A DNA stretch of 57,022 nt from Mnemiopsis leidyi (lineage: Eukaryota > Ctenophora > Tentaculata > Lobata > Bolinopsidae): positions 1 to 57,022 of the forward strand of contig JH154463.1 in NCBI GenBank assembly GCA_000226015.1, written 5' to 3'. Position 1 is the first letter of the stretch; each line of letters opens with the position of its first letter. Position numbers and translations under genes: made by a program. The notes beneath the pieces are model-generated. The model ran no database searches, was not told where the DNA came from, and saw nothing but the letters and a program-made list of their open reading frames with translations. Shown one piece after another: positions 45,741 through 56,739 of the stretch.

Positions 45741-47200
45741 TCAACCTACAACCAGATAACTAATTAGCCAATTAGCTAAATAAGTTTCAGCTGAGATTTT
45801 AAGGTACTCTTAGTAAAGCCCATCTCAGCAAGCAGCCTGTCGCTGTAAAAAGTTGTGTATGATATCAGATATTTGAGGGTTGAAGAGTGGCATGTTCCTG
45901 TTCAGTGTCTAGGTGATTGATTACAGTTTGAAACATCAGCAACTATGCAAGATCAAAGGAGAAGGAAAGGGATACCACGCCATCTGGGTGAACCACCAAT
46001 GGCAGTGCTCTCACATCTGCAGGGTGGAGAATGATAGGTCCAAGAACCAGCTAAGACGGACAGCATCTGATCCCTTGAACATTCACCTTTGTTACCTGAC
46101 CTGTTAACTTAGAAGTTGAATACAATGAAGCTAACTAAAAACAAATCCAGTGCAGGGCAGTATCCAAGAAGCTCGACCCAGTAGGCGAACTGGGTACGTG
46201 AACCAGTACGCAAACCAGTATCTGAACTGGTTCATGTACTGATTTGGCAGTCCCCGAGGCCGAACCAATATGTGATTATGTGAACCAGTCTGGACTAGTT
46301 AGTAGCAAGTAGGTTAATTATTGCAGAAGCAAATTGCTGAATGAAAGTAACTTACGTGTAAGATGTGGATCAGCAGTTCCCAAACCAGTCTGGGCTAGTT
46401 GTGACATAACGATTAAGTTGGAGATGTTATGTTGTAAATAAGTAAGTCACGCAACAGACTTGTATACTTAAGAATAGACCAATTTCATGCAATTAGGATA
46501 TAGAGAAACATGACACATAATGATAATGGAATACAGAATTAAGTAGAAAGAGGGAGGATTTCTTTAGCTGCTCTCTTCTGTTTTGCCGCAGCAAAGTGAG
46601 GGCTGTCTTTGTCCATGATGCAAATCTGACATTCTTCTGCCAGCTTGGAGGGGCTTCTAGAACACTGCTGCCCTCCCATGTAGCCAGGGCTGCTGGGGCA
46701 TTGTTAAAACGCTGCCAAATGGGTAAACAGCCACCGACAGTCCTCCAATTTCTGTGGGGCTGAGAGTGTTGGCCCCAAGAACCAGCCATGAAAGACTGCA
46801 TTTTGGTTTGCTTAAGAATGACAGGGCCATGCTACTCTCTAAGCCAATCGGTTCAGTCACCAGCTGACCCAGCACCACATCTGAACGAAGATGTGGTTCA
46901 GATTGGACCTAAGCTAGGCTTGATGAGTGCATCTGCTTTTCCCACCCAAGAGTGGTGCAATCCAGCTGGGCTATCACTTTGCATTGTGTCACAATTTCAG
47001 ATAAATATGTCATTCCAGATCCACTATAAATGTATGAAGCCAATTTTCATGAAAATTTTTCTTCTCTTAATAATTATTTCACACTGTTTGCTACTCTCTT
47101 CACCATGAATATGAGCTGTTTTTTCCTTCTTGGACTTCAAAAACATCTTATTTTAGGATATAGTCTTGCAGTTGGGTATGTTTTGACTCATAGATTTTCT
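45741..47200. other. spacer upstream of the ODF2-like start
   Basis: No gene is supported. Inverted and direct copies of AACCAGT are dense at about 46190-46400. Open frames on both strands at 46490-47100 are moderately long, and the GC-richer patch 46560-46970 may be an old transposon fragment, but I recognise no family. The 5' UTR and promoter of the ODF2-like gene should lie in the right part. Confidence 0.45.
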
Positions 47201-50200
47201 ATGACTCGAAAATCTCCAGTTCATTTAACTGTTGAGAAGGACCAGCCTATTCATCTTCATATGTCTCCTGGGAAATCTAAGGTATGCTGATTTTGTCATT
47301 AAAATCCCATCTAATTTTGTATTTTATGGCTACTGTGAAACATAGTTCCACAAATTGCAAGGAATTATCTAAGTTGCCCTACAGGCAGCAGCAAGTTTAA
47401 TCATGTATATTGAGGCAAAAATAATGTAGTAGAAGACTTAAGGGCCCTACACAAGCCCCAAGCCTGTAGGGTCCAGCAATGGCCCCTGTTTTCCCAGAGG
47501 AATTGCCCAAACACACTCTTCCACTCTATCTAGTACTTTTAATGTTTAACTGTTACTCTTTCTCTTTCTTTATTTAAATCGGTTGCTTTGCCATATCCTG
47601 AAAATTTTAGATGGATGCAAATTGACAGTTCAGAATATCACATAATTTGATTTTTATTGAAGATAATATAATATATAATTGTTTCATTGAAATATATTAT
47701 TTCATTAGTTAAAGTAATCTGTATTTGTGAGGTTACTGATCAAAGTTTGCTGTGAATAAATATCCTCCAAATAATTTCCAGCAAACAAATTTGAACTCAT
47801 GCTTCCTGATGATGATATTCAAAATCAGCATAAATATTCATCAACTTTTTAAAAGAAACTTATGCAGGTCAGAACATCAAGTCCCAAAAGAGGAGCCAAT
47901 AAGCACTCCTCCTCTCCAGCAAAAGAAAAACCCTGGATACCAGCACCATGTAAAACGAGTAAGAACAAGTACACATGGGCGGTGAGTAGCTACAGATATT
48001 TCTTAAATGAGGCCCTGGCAAGGGCTTAGAAAGGACGATTTTTTTTACAAGGAATTGTAATCTCTTCTCAAAGGTATATCTGTTTATATATTTGTCTAAT
48101 TTCTGTAAACAATTTAATCATTGATGAGGTTTATTAGGTATTGGTTATATCAACTAAACCACTCAAACTCCACCTAATGACTAAAGACAGATGCTTTGTT
48201 AGTCATTATTTGGGTCTTGTATATTAGCCAGTCAGATAATATTCAGAAAAATCACGGCTTGTGTTCATGTACTTCAACCAAATTTCTAAATTTGTATATT
48301 TAATATTCTATTGCACTATTTAAACAATATGCTGAAAAGATTTACATATGTGAGCATTTTGTATGAACTGTATCAGTCTATATTTATGCAAGTATCTTAG
48401 TGGAATTTTCAAAGACATTATTTGATACAAACAAGACTAAAGTGTTGAGTGTATGTGAGTGTTGCTACTTTGTCGAGAACGGGTTTTAACAGTACTTTTT
48501 AGGTTCAAGCACCTCAGGTGGGTTCTATTTCTTTAAAAAGCTAACTAGCTTAGTCAGGATTCATTTTAATTGTGCTACCTATATTTTAAGCTCATTCTGT
48601 ACCATTATAGCTCATACAAAGATCACAACACAGTTTCAATCATTCTCACCTCACAATCTCTAGGGAAGCAAGGCAAAGTTGGACATAACTTCACCATTGA
48701 ATGCATCCAGTTCTAGCAATATTGTAATTCAAGTTGATTCTGATGCTAATGAAGTAAGTTCTGTTCCCTGTATTCATGCAGAATACTTATGCCTGCTGAT
48801 CTCTTTTCAAAGCTAAAGACGGGACTTTGCTTAATTTTTCTGTAAGGCAGCTCAATATTTCGTGACCAAACAACTGTGCAATCATTCTTGGTCTTTTCTC
48901 TAGCCTGTATTCTGAACGTATTGATTATAATGTTTCAAAATGCACCAGGCAATACCTGTCAATAATCCGATCTTCTATATGTCTTTAAAATCTTTTTTTG
49001 TCTTGCAGATCTAACTTGTCAGTCTAATTTCTGTATTGGTTCTTCTTGCTCTCAGCTATTCGCTCCTATTCAATGTTAACAACTTCATGTGACACTTCTC
49101 ACTTTAAAAATCTTCATTTATCACTTACCATTCAGCTAATGCAGAATTGTTGCTTTTCATGACAGTCTTATGTTAATTATTCGCATATTAGACCAAGATT
49201 TAATACATACTGTGTATATAAAATATCTAACACTTATTTAGGAACCAACTTTACTGGACAAAGCAGATAATTACCGAGATAGAATAGCAGACCTTTCTGC
49301 AGAAGTAGATCTTCTTAAAACTAAGGTATGTTTTATAATGACAAGCTAATCCTTGTCACTAAAACTTACGTTAAACAAGAACAAATGGAATAAAAAAGAT
49401 GAACCATCTCACCCATTCATTTAGAAACTAATCTTTTAAAGACAGACAGTTTGCCTAGACTATAATCCTGTAAGCTAGTGAATAGTTATTCATGCTAGCG
49501 AGTTATTTAATTTAACCTTAATCATGATGGTAACGTCATTATCTTTAACCCATTGATAAATATGATATATTACTGACGATGTGGAAGGGGCATGATTCTA
49601 GTTGACTGATTCACCATACAGTAGGTACTCACTATAACGTAGCATGACATGACTTAAAATTTAACGTTCTACGTCCAAAACATCGATAAACGATGTAAAA
49701 TTCAGTCACTTAATCTAACGAGGCTAATAATATCGACTGTGTAAGCCTTTGCTGAAACGTCCTACTTGATAGTTGTAGTTTAACGTGACATTACTTTCAG
49801 TCGGATCTGGAGACCCTTCGAGGGGACTTAAATACATCATTGACGGAAACCTGGAAAAGAGACAGAGAGATAGATATAATACAGGACGATCTTTACCATA
49901 CTGAACTAGAGAATGAGAGACTCAGGAATTCTCTCAAACATTTGGCGGATACGGATATCGTTCAAAGGTTAATACTCTTAAGCAATGTTATCATTTATGA
50001 AAGAGGAGCTGTGGAGTGTTGACGATAAACATAAACCCATAGGTTGTATTAATACATCTCATTAGATATTTTTCTAACGGTTCTAAAAGTAACGCTACCT
50101 GCTAGCAACTTTTTGGAAGCTTATAAATTTTCCAGGCGGTCCCAGTCTCGCCTGCAGGAGGAAAGAGAAGCTCTTCTGAAGAGACTGGTTCAAGCTGAAG

Positions 50201-52194
50201 CTGACTCCATGACTGCTAAAAGGGAGCTTTCTTTACTCCACAGCAATATTCGTCAGATAAGAGCTGTAAGTTCTTGGAATATCAGTTTTGAGTGACATAA
50301 CTCTGTGAAATGGGCGTTTAGTTTTCCGTTGATCTTCATTATGTTGCTCTACCGCATTGTTGCACTTTAAGAACTTAAGTCTTAAACAAAAGGGGAGATG
50401 CGACTTTAGTTTGAGTCCTCTATTTGAATACCATAGTACAATGTATGTGCACAATACAATACCAACCTAGGTTAAATACCAACCTATGATAAATACCTGT
50501 ATAACTGTACCCAGGAATTAAGGTAAATGCTCCACATGGTGATTACATCGCACTAAATTCATGGGCCCACTAATCCTACATACAGGATTGCAATTAACAT
50601 GTCCAATATACACGGAGTAACCCCCACAGCGTGGCCCCAATATTGTATATAAATCCCGGACACGTACAGTAGTCACGTACAATAGTCACGTACAATAGTC
50701 ACGTACAATAGTCACGTACAATAGTCACGTACAATAGTCACGTACAATAGTCACGTACAATAGTCACGTACAATAGTCACGTACAATAGTCACGTACAAT
50801 AGTCACGTACAATAGTCACGTACAATAGTCACGTACAATAGTCACGTACAATAGTCACGTACAATAGTCACGTACAATAGTCACGTACAATAGTCACGTA
50901 CAATAGTCACGTACAATAGTCACGTACAATAGTCACGTACAACAAATGTCAGGAAAAAGACATCTGCCAAGAAGACACGGACAATCTAGCGAGACAACGC
51001 GAGGTACTGCTGGTCAAGTGTGCTGAGGCTGAAGACAAGAACAAGCAGTTGAGATCTGAGTTGAGAGAAAACCAATTAAGACTGGTGAGTGGCTCCGGAT
51101 TAAAAACAAAATTGTAGGTATAGAGTATGACAAAAAGGTATAAAGTTTAGACTTTAGTTATATAGTAACGGTATAAGTAGAGTTACATCATTTTGAATTT
51201 TACAACACAAGAAATTGTATATTGAAAATTGTCTGGGCTGGCTCTGGCTTTGGAACTAGATGTATGTTTTGAAATTTCGAAATAGTCATATTTGAAATTA
51301 GGCACGCAACTTGCGTCTTTCGTTGAATTGACTTGGTTTAAGCCTACTATTTATATTACAGCAAGACACGGGAAGACTAAAAGAACAGCACGAAAAAGTT
51401 CTAGAACGACTCACACAATCCGACGCAGCAAACAGTGACCTGCGCCGCTCACTCCTGGAAATGGACAAGCAGATATCCCAGCTCTCGCGCCAGGTAGCAG
51501 CTGAGAAGGAAGAAGCAGAGGCATACAAACACCTCCAGAAAACAAGTGAGATGTCCCGGTCTCGAACTGAAGAGCAGCTGCAAGCGAGCATGGGGGAGAA
51601 TACGCGACTGGAGAGAAAGTTAACAGCCGTAGAGGGGGACATTGCGCTCGAGAAGAAGGAACATGCCCACTTGAAGGGACTGTTTGCTGGGTACAAGGAG
51701 AAGGCACACCTAGAGAAGGAAGCCCTGAGGGAGAAGGTGCGCTCGTACCGTGACAGAGCGCTGCGTAGTGAGGAGGCCCTGGAGTCGGTGTCTTCTCAGC
51801 TGGAGACAAAGGTTTGTCTTTCTTGCTGATCATTATAGTTTATCAAGTCAATAGCCTGGTGTAGCATGGTAAATTGAATAGTTTTAATAATGTCACTTTT
51901 AGCGTTTGCGATTTAACAATAATCCAGCAAACTGATTTTATAAATTTGATATCATCATTTAGATAACAACGATTTTAAAGAAATGGTAAATTTAGCATAG
52001 TAAAGTCTAATGATTTCACTTCTGGCAATTTGATTAAAGAATAATTCAGCAAAGTTGAGTTTTAAATTTTATATCATTATTCAGAAAACAAAAATCAAAG
52101 AAATGGAAGGAAAGGAAGAAGCACTGCTAAAACGGATAGATGATCTCTCTGCTGATCAATTGGAGATGTCAGAAGCTATTGACACTTTGAAAAG
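47201..52194 (+). CDS. ODF2: ODF2/cenexin homologue, 5' nine coding exons (partial)
   Basis: This is a coiled-coil scaffold of mother-centriole distal/subdistal appendages and sperm outer dense fibres. Exons: 47201-47281, 47868-47981, 48664-48753, 49242-49325, 49801-49967, 50136-50265, 50953-51084, 51362-51811, 52085-52194; phases agree throughout, giving 452 residues so far. The start MTRKSPVHLTVEKDQPIHLH parallels the HVHVDENTPVHVHI start of a vertebrate isoform. KEKPWIPAPCKTSKNKYTW matches the conserved PWMPPGK...W block, and AKLDITSP matches CLEITPP. The rest is heptad-rich: EALLKRLVQAEADS, NLARQREVLL and KEQHEKVLERLTQ match vertebrate ODF2 in order. Vertebrate proteins are about 800 residues, so the C-terminal half lies beyond the window or is lost. 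Exon 9 ends in phase 2 and no continuation exon was found before 57022. Confidence 0.9.
50661..50942. repeat. 13-bp tandem array, about 22 copies, abutting an ODF2 exon
   Basis: CACGTACAATAGT repeats almost without variation for about 282 bases and ends only 10 bases before exon 7 of the ODF2-like gene. Its near-perfect uniformity means recent expansion, and its assembled length may be wrong. Confidence 0.97.
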
Positions 52195-53139
52195 GTATAC
52201 ATATCTCAAATTCAAATTGAAACCGATCATCACATCGATAAAGGCAAGCACCAGGGGAATAGACCCTTGAGATCTAAAGTTTAGATCTCTCTACCCCCGG
52301 TCCGCAAACTCCTGACCAGCATTATGGTCGAAATATTTTGATCATGGTTAGTGGCCATAGAACCTTGTAAATATCCATTGTTTAAAATCGATGTTTTACT
52401 TAGTCTTCAGAACTGTCGTTGTCCATTTCTCTTTAAGAAATCTAATCTTACTTGTTCTTTTAAATAGAAAATAACTTCATTAATCTAAACAACTGAGTTA
52501 AGAATTTGGTATCATACATTGACAGCTATTCAGTGGCTGGGATAATTGTAAGTACTCTTTTGACTGCAGTAAAAAGTTTTTGTCCAGACTGCTATATCCA
52601 AACGGTGAGTTCAAAAACTGTGGCCGCTAGTCCAGGTCTGTTAGCGTCTGCTTCAAACGAGATTTTCAATTTATATATTGTCTTAGCCATGATGACGTAA
52701 TAATTTTCATTGTGTTACACCGGGGTGTCTTGTTCTTGCTGGCCTATCTCAGCCCTTTCGTTATCAGTTTCTTTCGTCTTCACTTTTGTTTGACCATCCC
52801 TTATCGATCTTGTTCTTAGTAGATCTGTTGTGTCTGTCTGACTTGCACCTGACAATTCGTGTATGTTCGTAAAATACAGACAGGTATTTTTGGGGAGGGG
52901 TCACACATTTTAACCAATCAGATACTGGAAGGCACTGTTTCCTAGCTTTTCATCGGTCAAAATACATTCTCAATGCAATATCTATTAGTTCATACTTATC
53001 AGCTTTTAACTATTATTTGTATTTTACTAATTAATAAGCAAGGATAAGAATTTGATTAATCAGTGCTTAGCAATAGTGTTTCTTCGGTTAAATACTTTGA
53101 TCAAATGAAACATTTAAAATGAAATATTACAAGACAATA
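52195..53139. other. presumed ODF2-like intron, no exon seen
   Basis: I looked for an exon beginning with one base to complete the split codon at 52194 and found none convincing. If the donor at 52195 (GTATAC) were ignored, the frame would end at 52270. A dispersed-repeat copy lies at 52868-52915. Confidence 0.5.
52868..52915 (+). repeat. dispersed repeat fragment, relative of 11258-11315
   Basis: AAATACAGACAGGTATTTTT then GGGGAGGGGTCACACATTTT matches the reverse complement of 11258-11315 over about 45 bases. Confidence 0.5.
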
Positions 53140-54096
53140 TTAAATCGATTTACCTTGGTAAGGGATTTTGTTTGAACAAACGGGAATTATCTTCTGAATT
53201 CCTTTCGTGACGAAATCTCTAAAACTGGCTACTGTCAAACAGTAAACAAAGAAGTTTGACGAAACTTGCAAAATCATGAAAGCACTGGCTGCCCTATAGA
53301 ACTGAATGTAAAATGGTCCGGGATCTGTTGGATTCTTTTCAACATAAGGTTCAGCCATCAAATAGATGTTGAATGGCAAGTATGCTATTGTGGAAACTAA
53401 GGCAGTGATGCCAACTGTTGTTATACCTTGCCATTTCAAACCTTTCCGAGAATTCTTTACTACACTTTTTGCGGTATAAAGAAGCCATGCAGTAGAGATG
53501 ACGACGACTGTATTTGGAAGGAATAGCGTTACGAAAGATAAAATTGGAAGAAGAATCTTCCAAACTTTAGAAGTATAGCGGTACATGCAGAAATAAATTC
53601 GGTAGTCAAATGTCACATCCTCTTTGCCGACAGAAATGTATAACACCGGAACGTTAAGACAGAAAAACCAGAGAACTAAGCAAACCTTGTGAACTTGTGT
53701 TGTGGACATCATTCCCATCCGAAAAGGATACTTCAGCAAGAGGACTTTGCCCAAGGTCAGCGCACCAACAAGTGCAGCACTCAGTAAAGAAGCATGGTAG
53801 CCAGCATAAAACCTAACATAATCAATGAACTTGTGAGGGCCTCCTGAATTGAATAATGCTGATAGAGCCGCTGGACCAATGCTTCCCACTGAATTCAGCA
53901 AATCACTTACTGCCATGTGCTGAATGAATATTACAATGACCTTATGGAGTTTGAAAGCTTTTTGCTTAACTGCTATGAGTATCAGAGAGTCTCCTACGAA
54001 TGAACTTAGTGCCACAAACAGGAGCCATCCTCCATAAAGGTATCTTTCTACATCACTCTTGATTCCAAACTGTGTTGAGTTGGAATAGTTGTACAT
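53140..54096 (-). CDS. orphan rhodopsin-like GPCR, intronless, paralogue of the 28.5-kb receptor
   Basis: This is a seven-helix receptor. I place the start at the ATG at 54096 (MYNYSNSTQF), giving 318 residues. That matches the length and N-terminal layout of the 316-residue paralogue and puts two N-glycosylation sites (NYS, NST) outside. An upstream in-frame ATG at 54183 would add 29 residues. Shared oddities with the paralogue: GD in helix 1 (SSFVGDSLIL), QHMAVSDLL in helix 2 with Asp kept, GKV then LLKYPFR where DRY is expected, and NFFVY in place of NPxxY. The usual Cys before helix 3 is absent (GGPHKFIDYVRFYAGY), though loop 2 keeps one (YFCMYRY), so the common disulphide is probably missing. 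It lies antisense, downstream of the last visible ODF2-like exon, apparently inside an intron. Confidence 0.88.
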   Translation of the reverse strand: MYNYSNSTQFGIKSDVERYLYGGWLLFVALSSFVGDSLILIAVKQKAFKLHKVIVIFIQHMAVSDLLNSVGSIGPAALSALFNSGGPHKFIDYVRFYAGYHASLLSAALVGALTLGKVLLLKYPFRMGMMSTTQVHKVCLVLWFFCLNVPVLYISVGKEDVTFDYRIYFCMYRYTSKVWKILLPILSFVTLFLPNTVVVISTAWLLYTAKSVVKNSRKGLKWQGITTVGITALVSTIAYLPFNIYLMAEPYVEKNPTDPGPFYIQFYRAASAFMILQVSSNFFVYCLTVASFRDFVTKGIQKIIPVCSNKIPYQGKSI

Positions 54097-55550
54097 AATT
54101 TTAAAACCTTCAAGAGCATTATGTAAAATAAACAAGCATAAATTAGAAAATTGTATTCGCCAAGAATATGATACCTTTGGCAACCTGTTATTGGATTTCG
54201 ATACATTCGGTTTAATAACAAATGAATATAAAACGGACAGACTTAAGCAAAATTTTGAAGATCAGAGCAAACCCAATCAAATTGTACTAGTACTTTGTGA
54301 TGAGCACAAAAAACTGCAAGACAACATGCACGTGCAACATGCACGTGCAAGCGGTATAATTCTGCTCTTAGATAACCAAATAAGGGTTTTAGCTGTTTTC
54401 TTCAATTATTTTGTTGTGGTAAAAAGGCAGTACAAGTATTAGTCAATGGAATGTGATGGCTGACTGGATTAAAGCTTTAAAGGAGACTTTGTTACCTGTG
54501 CTATCTATGTACTATGATTTTATCACAAGAGCATAAACGAAACAATGTTTCATTGCCACACAAACAATCAGAGCAGCAGAACACGGAGCAACTCATGGAG
54601 TACGTCCCAATAGCATCTTTTTGACTAAATTTCAAGCTTCTTCTTAAATTTTATCATTCATTCAATAAAATTTATTACAGGTGTGAATTACATGCTCCTG
54701 ATCAAAATCTTCATTTTAATGCAAGTGATTATCTATTCGTAGATCATATCCATTCAATTCAGTATTCTTCAATGTGGTAAAAACAATAGAACGGTGTTGG
54801 AATGTAATTTTGCCGATCATTACATGCAGATCGTAATTTTGTTGCATTTGCCACCTGCATATGTTATGATCTGCATAATTAGATAGTACAAAACTTCCTA
54901 AAGTGAGTAGTGTTCTCTACCTCACAATAAGAATTGGCACGTTTCTTGTCCAATGTTCGACTAAAACCTGGTGTCCGGTAAAAATCTATGAAGGTCGAAT
55001 AATTGCGATTTTTTGGATCCCTTAATTTTGAAACAGAAATTTTAAGAAATCAAATTGTCGCTTGTGACCACTCTTCCGTCAGAAACCTGTTATTTATTAC
55101 CCCCAGCTCTTATGTTGCTGAAATTTGATTTGTGACACCCATAGCCTTAGCTTTTTAGGGATTCCACAAAAGTCTAATTTGTGACCCCTCTCACCAACAA
55201 AGTAAACATAGACAATCACAGTAAGAACTCAATAAATTTTGAGTGGCCCTCGAAACTTTGGCAGCGAAACTGCACAATCACATGTAAATACTTAAATATA
55301 ATATGAAATAACAGACGTAAGAAGGATGTATCATATAGATCAAACACACAGTAATACCTGAAACATCTGGGAAATAACACATGTTAAATCAGTAAAGGGG
55401 GTCAGGGGGGGGGGGGGGGGTCGGAAACTCTGACCATGATTAAAATGTTTTGCCTCTCCTCAATGAAGTCGTTTAGATGAAAAAATAAATTGCTTTTTCG
55501 AAGGTTTACCTCATTTAAAAGATATATGGCTAAAGTAAATCAAAGCGAGG
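54097..55550. other. spacer or ODF2-like intron, no gene
   Basis: No recognisable exon or gene. It contains an ATGCACGTGCA dimer at about 54327, two copies of the TTTGTGACACC motif (about 55130 and 55165) and a run of 16 G at 55405-55420. Confidence 0.5.
55405..55420 (+). repeat. poly-G run (16 G)
   Basis: A homopolymer tract preceded by GGGGGTCA could fold as a G-quadruplex. Its length is prone to sequencing error. Confidence 0.9.
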
Positions 55551-55553
55551 TTC

Positions 55554-55871
55554 ATCGGACAAGTTGAGTATTCAACGCCTGCTACAAACTGTTCAAGAGA
55601 AACACTTTGAAAATATAGTACAGTTGCTGAGTTGCAGGCCTAATTAATATTGGTCAAGTTGTAAAGAACCACAACACAATATTGATGGATCTTAATTAAG
55701 AAACTCAAATAACAGGTGTAACAAATGCAAACGGCTCGGCTTTCTTATGGTCCATTAATGCTGTGTTGTGGTTCTTCATAACCTATCAAATGTTCGGCAT
55801 GCAGCTGTACATTGTTTTTGTGTTTCTATGGAACAGTTTGTAGGAAGAATTAAATATTCAAGTTGTCCACT
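55554..55871. mobile_element. foldback element, arms about 150 bp
   Basis: The left arm contains CTACAAACTGTTCAAGAGAA, GTACAGTTGC and AAGAACCACAACACA. The right arm (about 55720-55871) is its imperfect reverse complement, with TGTGTTGTGGTTCTT, GCAGCTGTAC and ACAGTTTGTAG in order. The spacer is only a few bases. A third copy of the inner part lies at 56012-56100. Confidence 0.8.
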
Positions 55872-56011
55872 TGACCATACTCCATAGCGCTGTTGAAATC
55901 TTGACATGGTCATAGTTTTTGACCATTTGACCATGGTCATTTCGAACCTTTGACCATGACACCTTAACCTAGGTCAAATGGTAAAAAATCGTGGTCAGCT
56001 TAAAAAAATAT

Positions 56012-56100
56012 GGTACAGTTGCAGGCCTAATTAATATTGGCCAGGTTGTAAAGAACTGCAACACAAAATTGATGGATCATAAGAAACCCAAACCGTCTTC
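56012..56100 (+). repeat. extra copy of the foldback arm
   Basis: GTACAGTTGCAGGCCTAATTAATATTGG and GATGGATCATAAGAAACCCA (positions 56012-56092) match the left arm at 55619-55705 in the same orientation. Confidence 0.8.
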
Positions 56101-56739
56101 CATGGGTGAAAAGGTTCATTGTAACTGTAGAGATAAATTAGTGCGCCTACTTAAGAATAGGTGCTTAATGTGTCGTGTACAACGTACGTACGATTTGGAG
56201 AGTTTAGCAGGGCGGGCTAGGACAACAGCATCGAGTGTGTCCTCCTTTTGGCTCAGTAGTTACTTATCGTTAACCACAGTGTTTCCGATAACAGCCCGGT
56301 TTGTCCGGGTAGGACAAACCATCTAGAAATCCGCCAAGCCCACACTTAATGCTCAAGTTACATCTGGGACTGTCACCGGCACATGTAAAGGACTGACAGA
56401 AGTACCATTCCTTGATTGGTGGTGTAGTGGTATCCATGTCGAAACATCATGTTTCCCGACGAATGGTGCATTAGTTCAGTTTTTTTTATCAAAAACTTTG
56501 TCAAAGTGTACACAATACAGAGATTCAACGAACAACTGAATTAATATATACCCTGAAAGGGATACTAAAACATCGATTTGGAGTATAAATACCCCCGACA
56601 AAATATAGCCCCTGCAAAAATCACACAATTAAATCATAGGAAAAATATATTCAAATATACAATGATAGAAAACAGAGCAGGAGCTCTAAGGAAAGTTTTC
56701 TCCAACTCATTAGAAATATAACAATATTGCAATTTCTCT

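Noticed and set aside
46493-47108. Overlapping frames on both strands upstream of ODF2
   Set aside because: Protein-like in places but no recognisable family, no splice structure, and strands contradict each other.
52528-52541. Tiny exon starting TGGCTGGG after ATTCAG, as possible ODF2 continuation
   Set aside because: Fourteen bases between chance splice motifs, with no match to the expected ODF2 sequence.
55991-56326. Frame containing HCNCRDK and RCLMC, recalling a CNCR motif of some retroelement proteins
   Set aside because: Only a few residues match, and the frame begins within the foldback repeat. Too weak to report.
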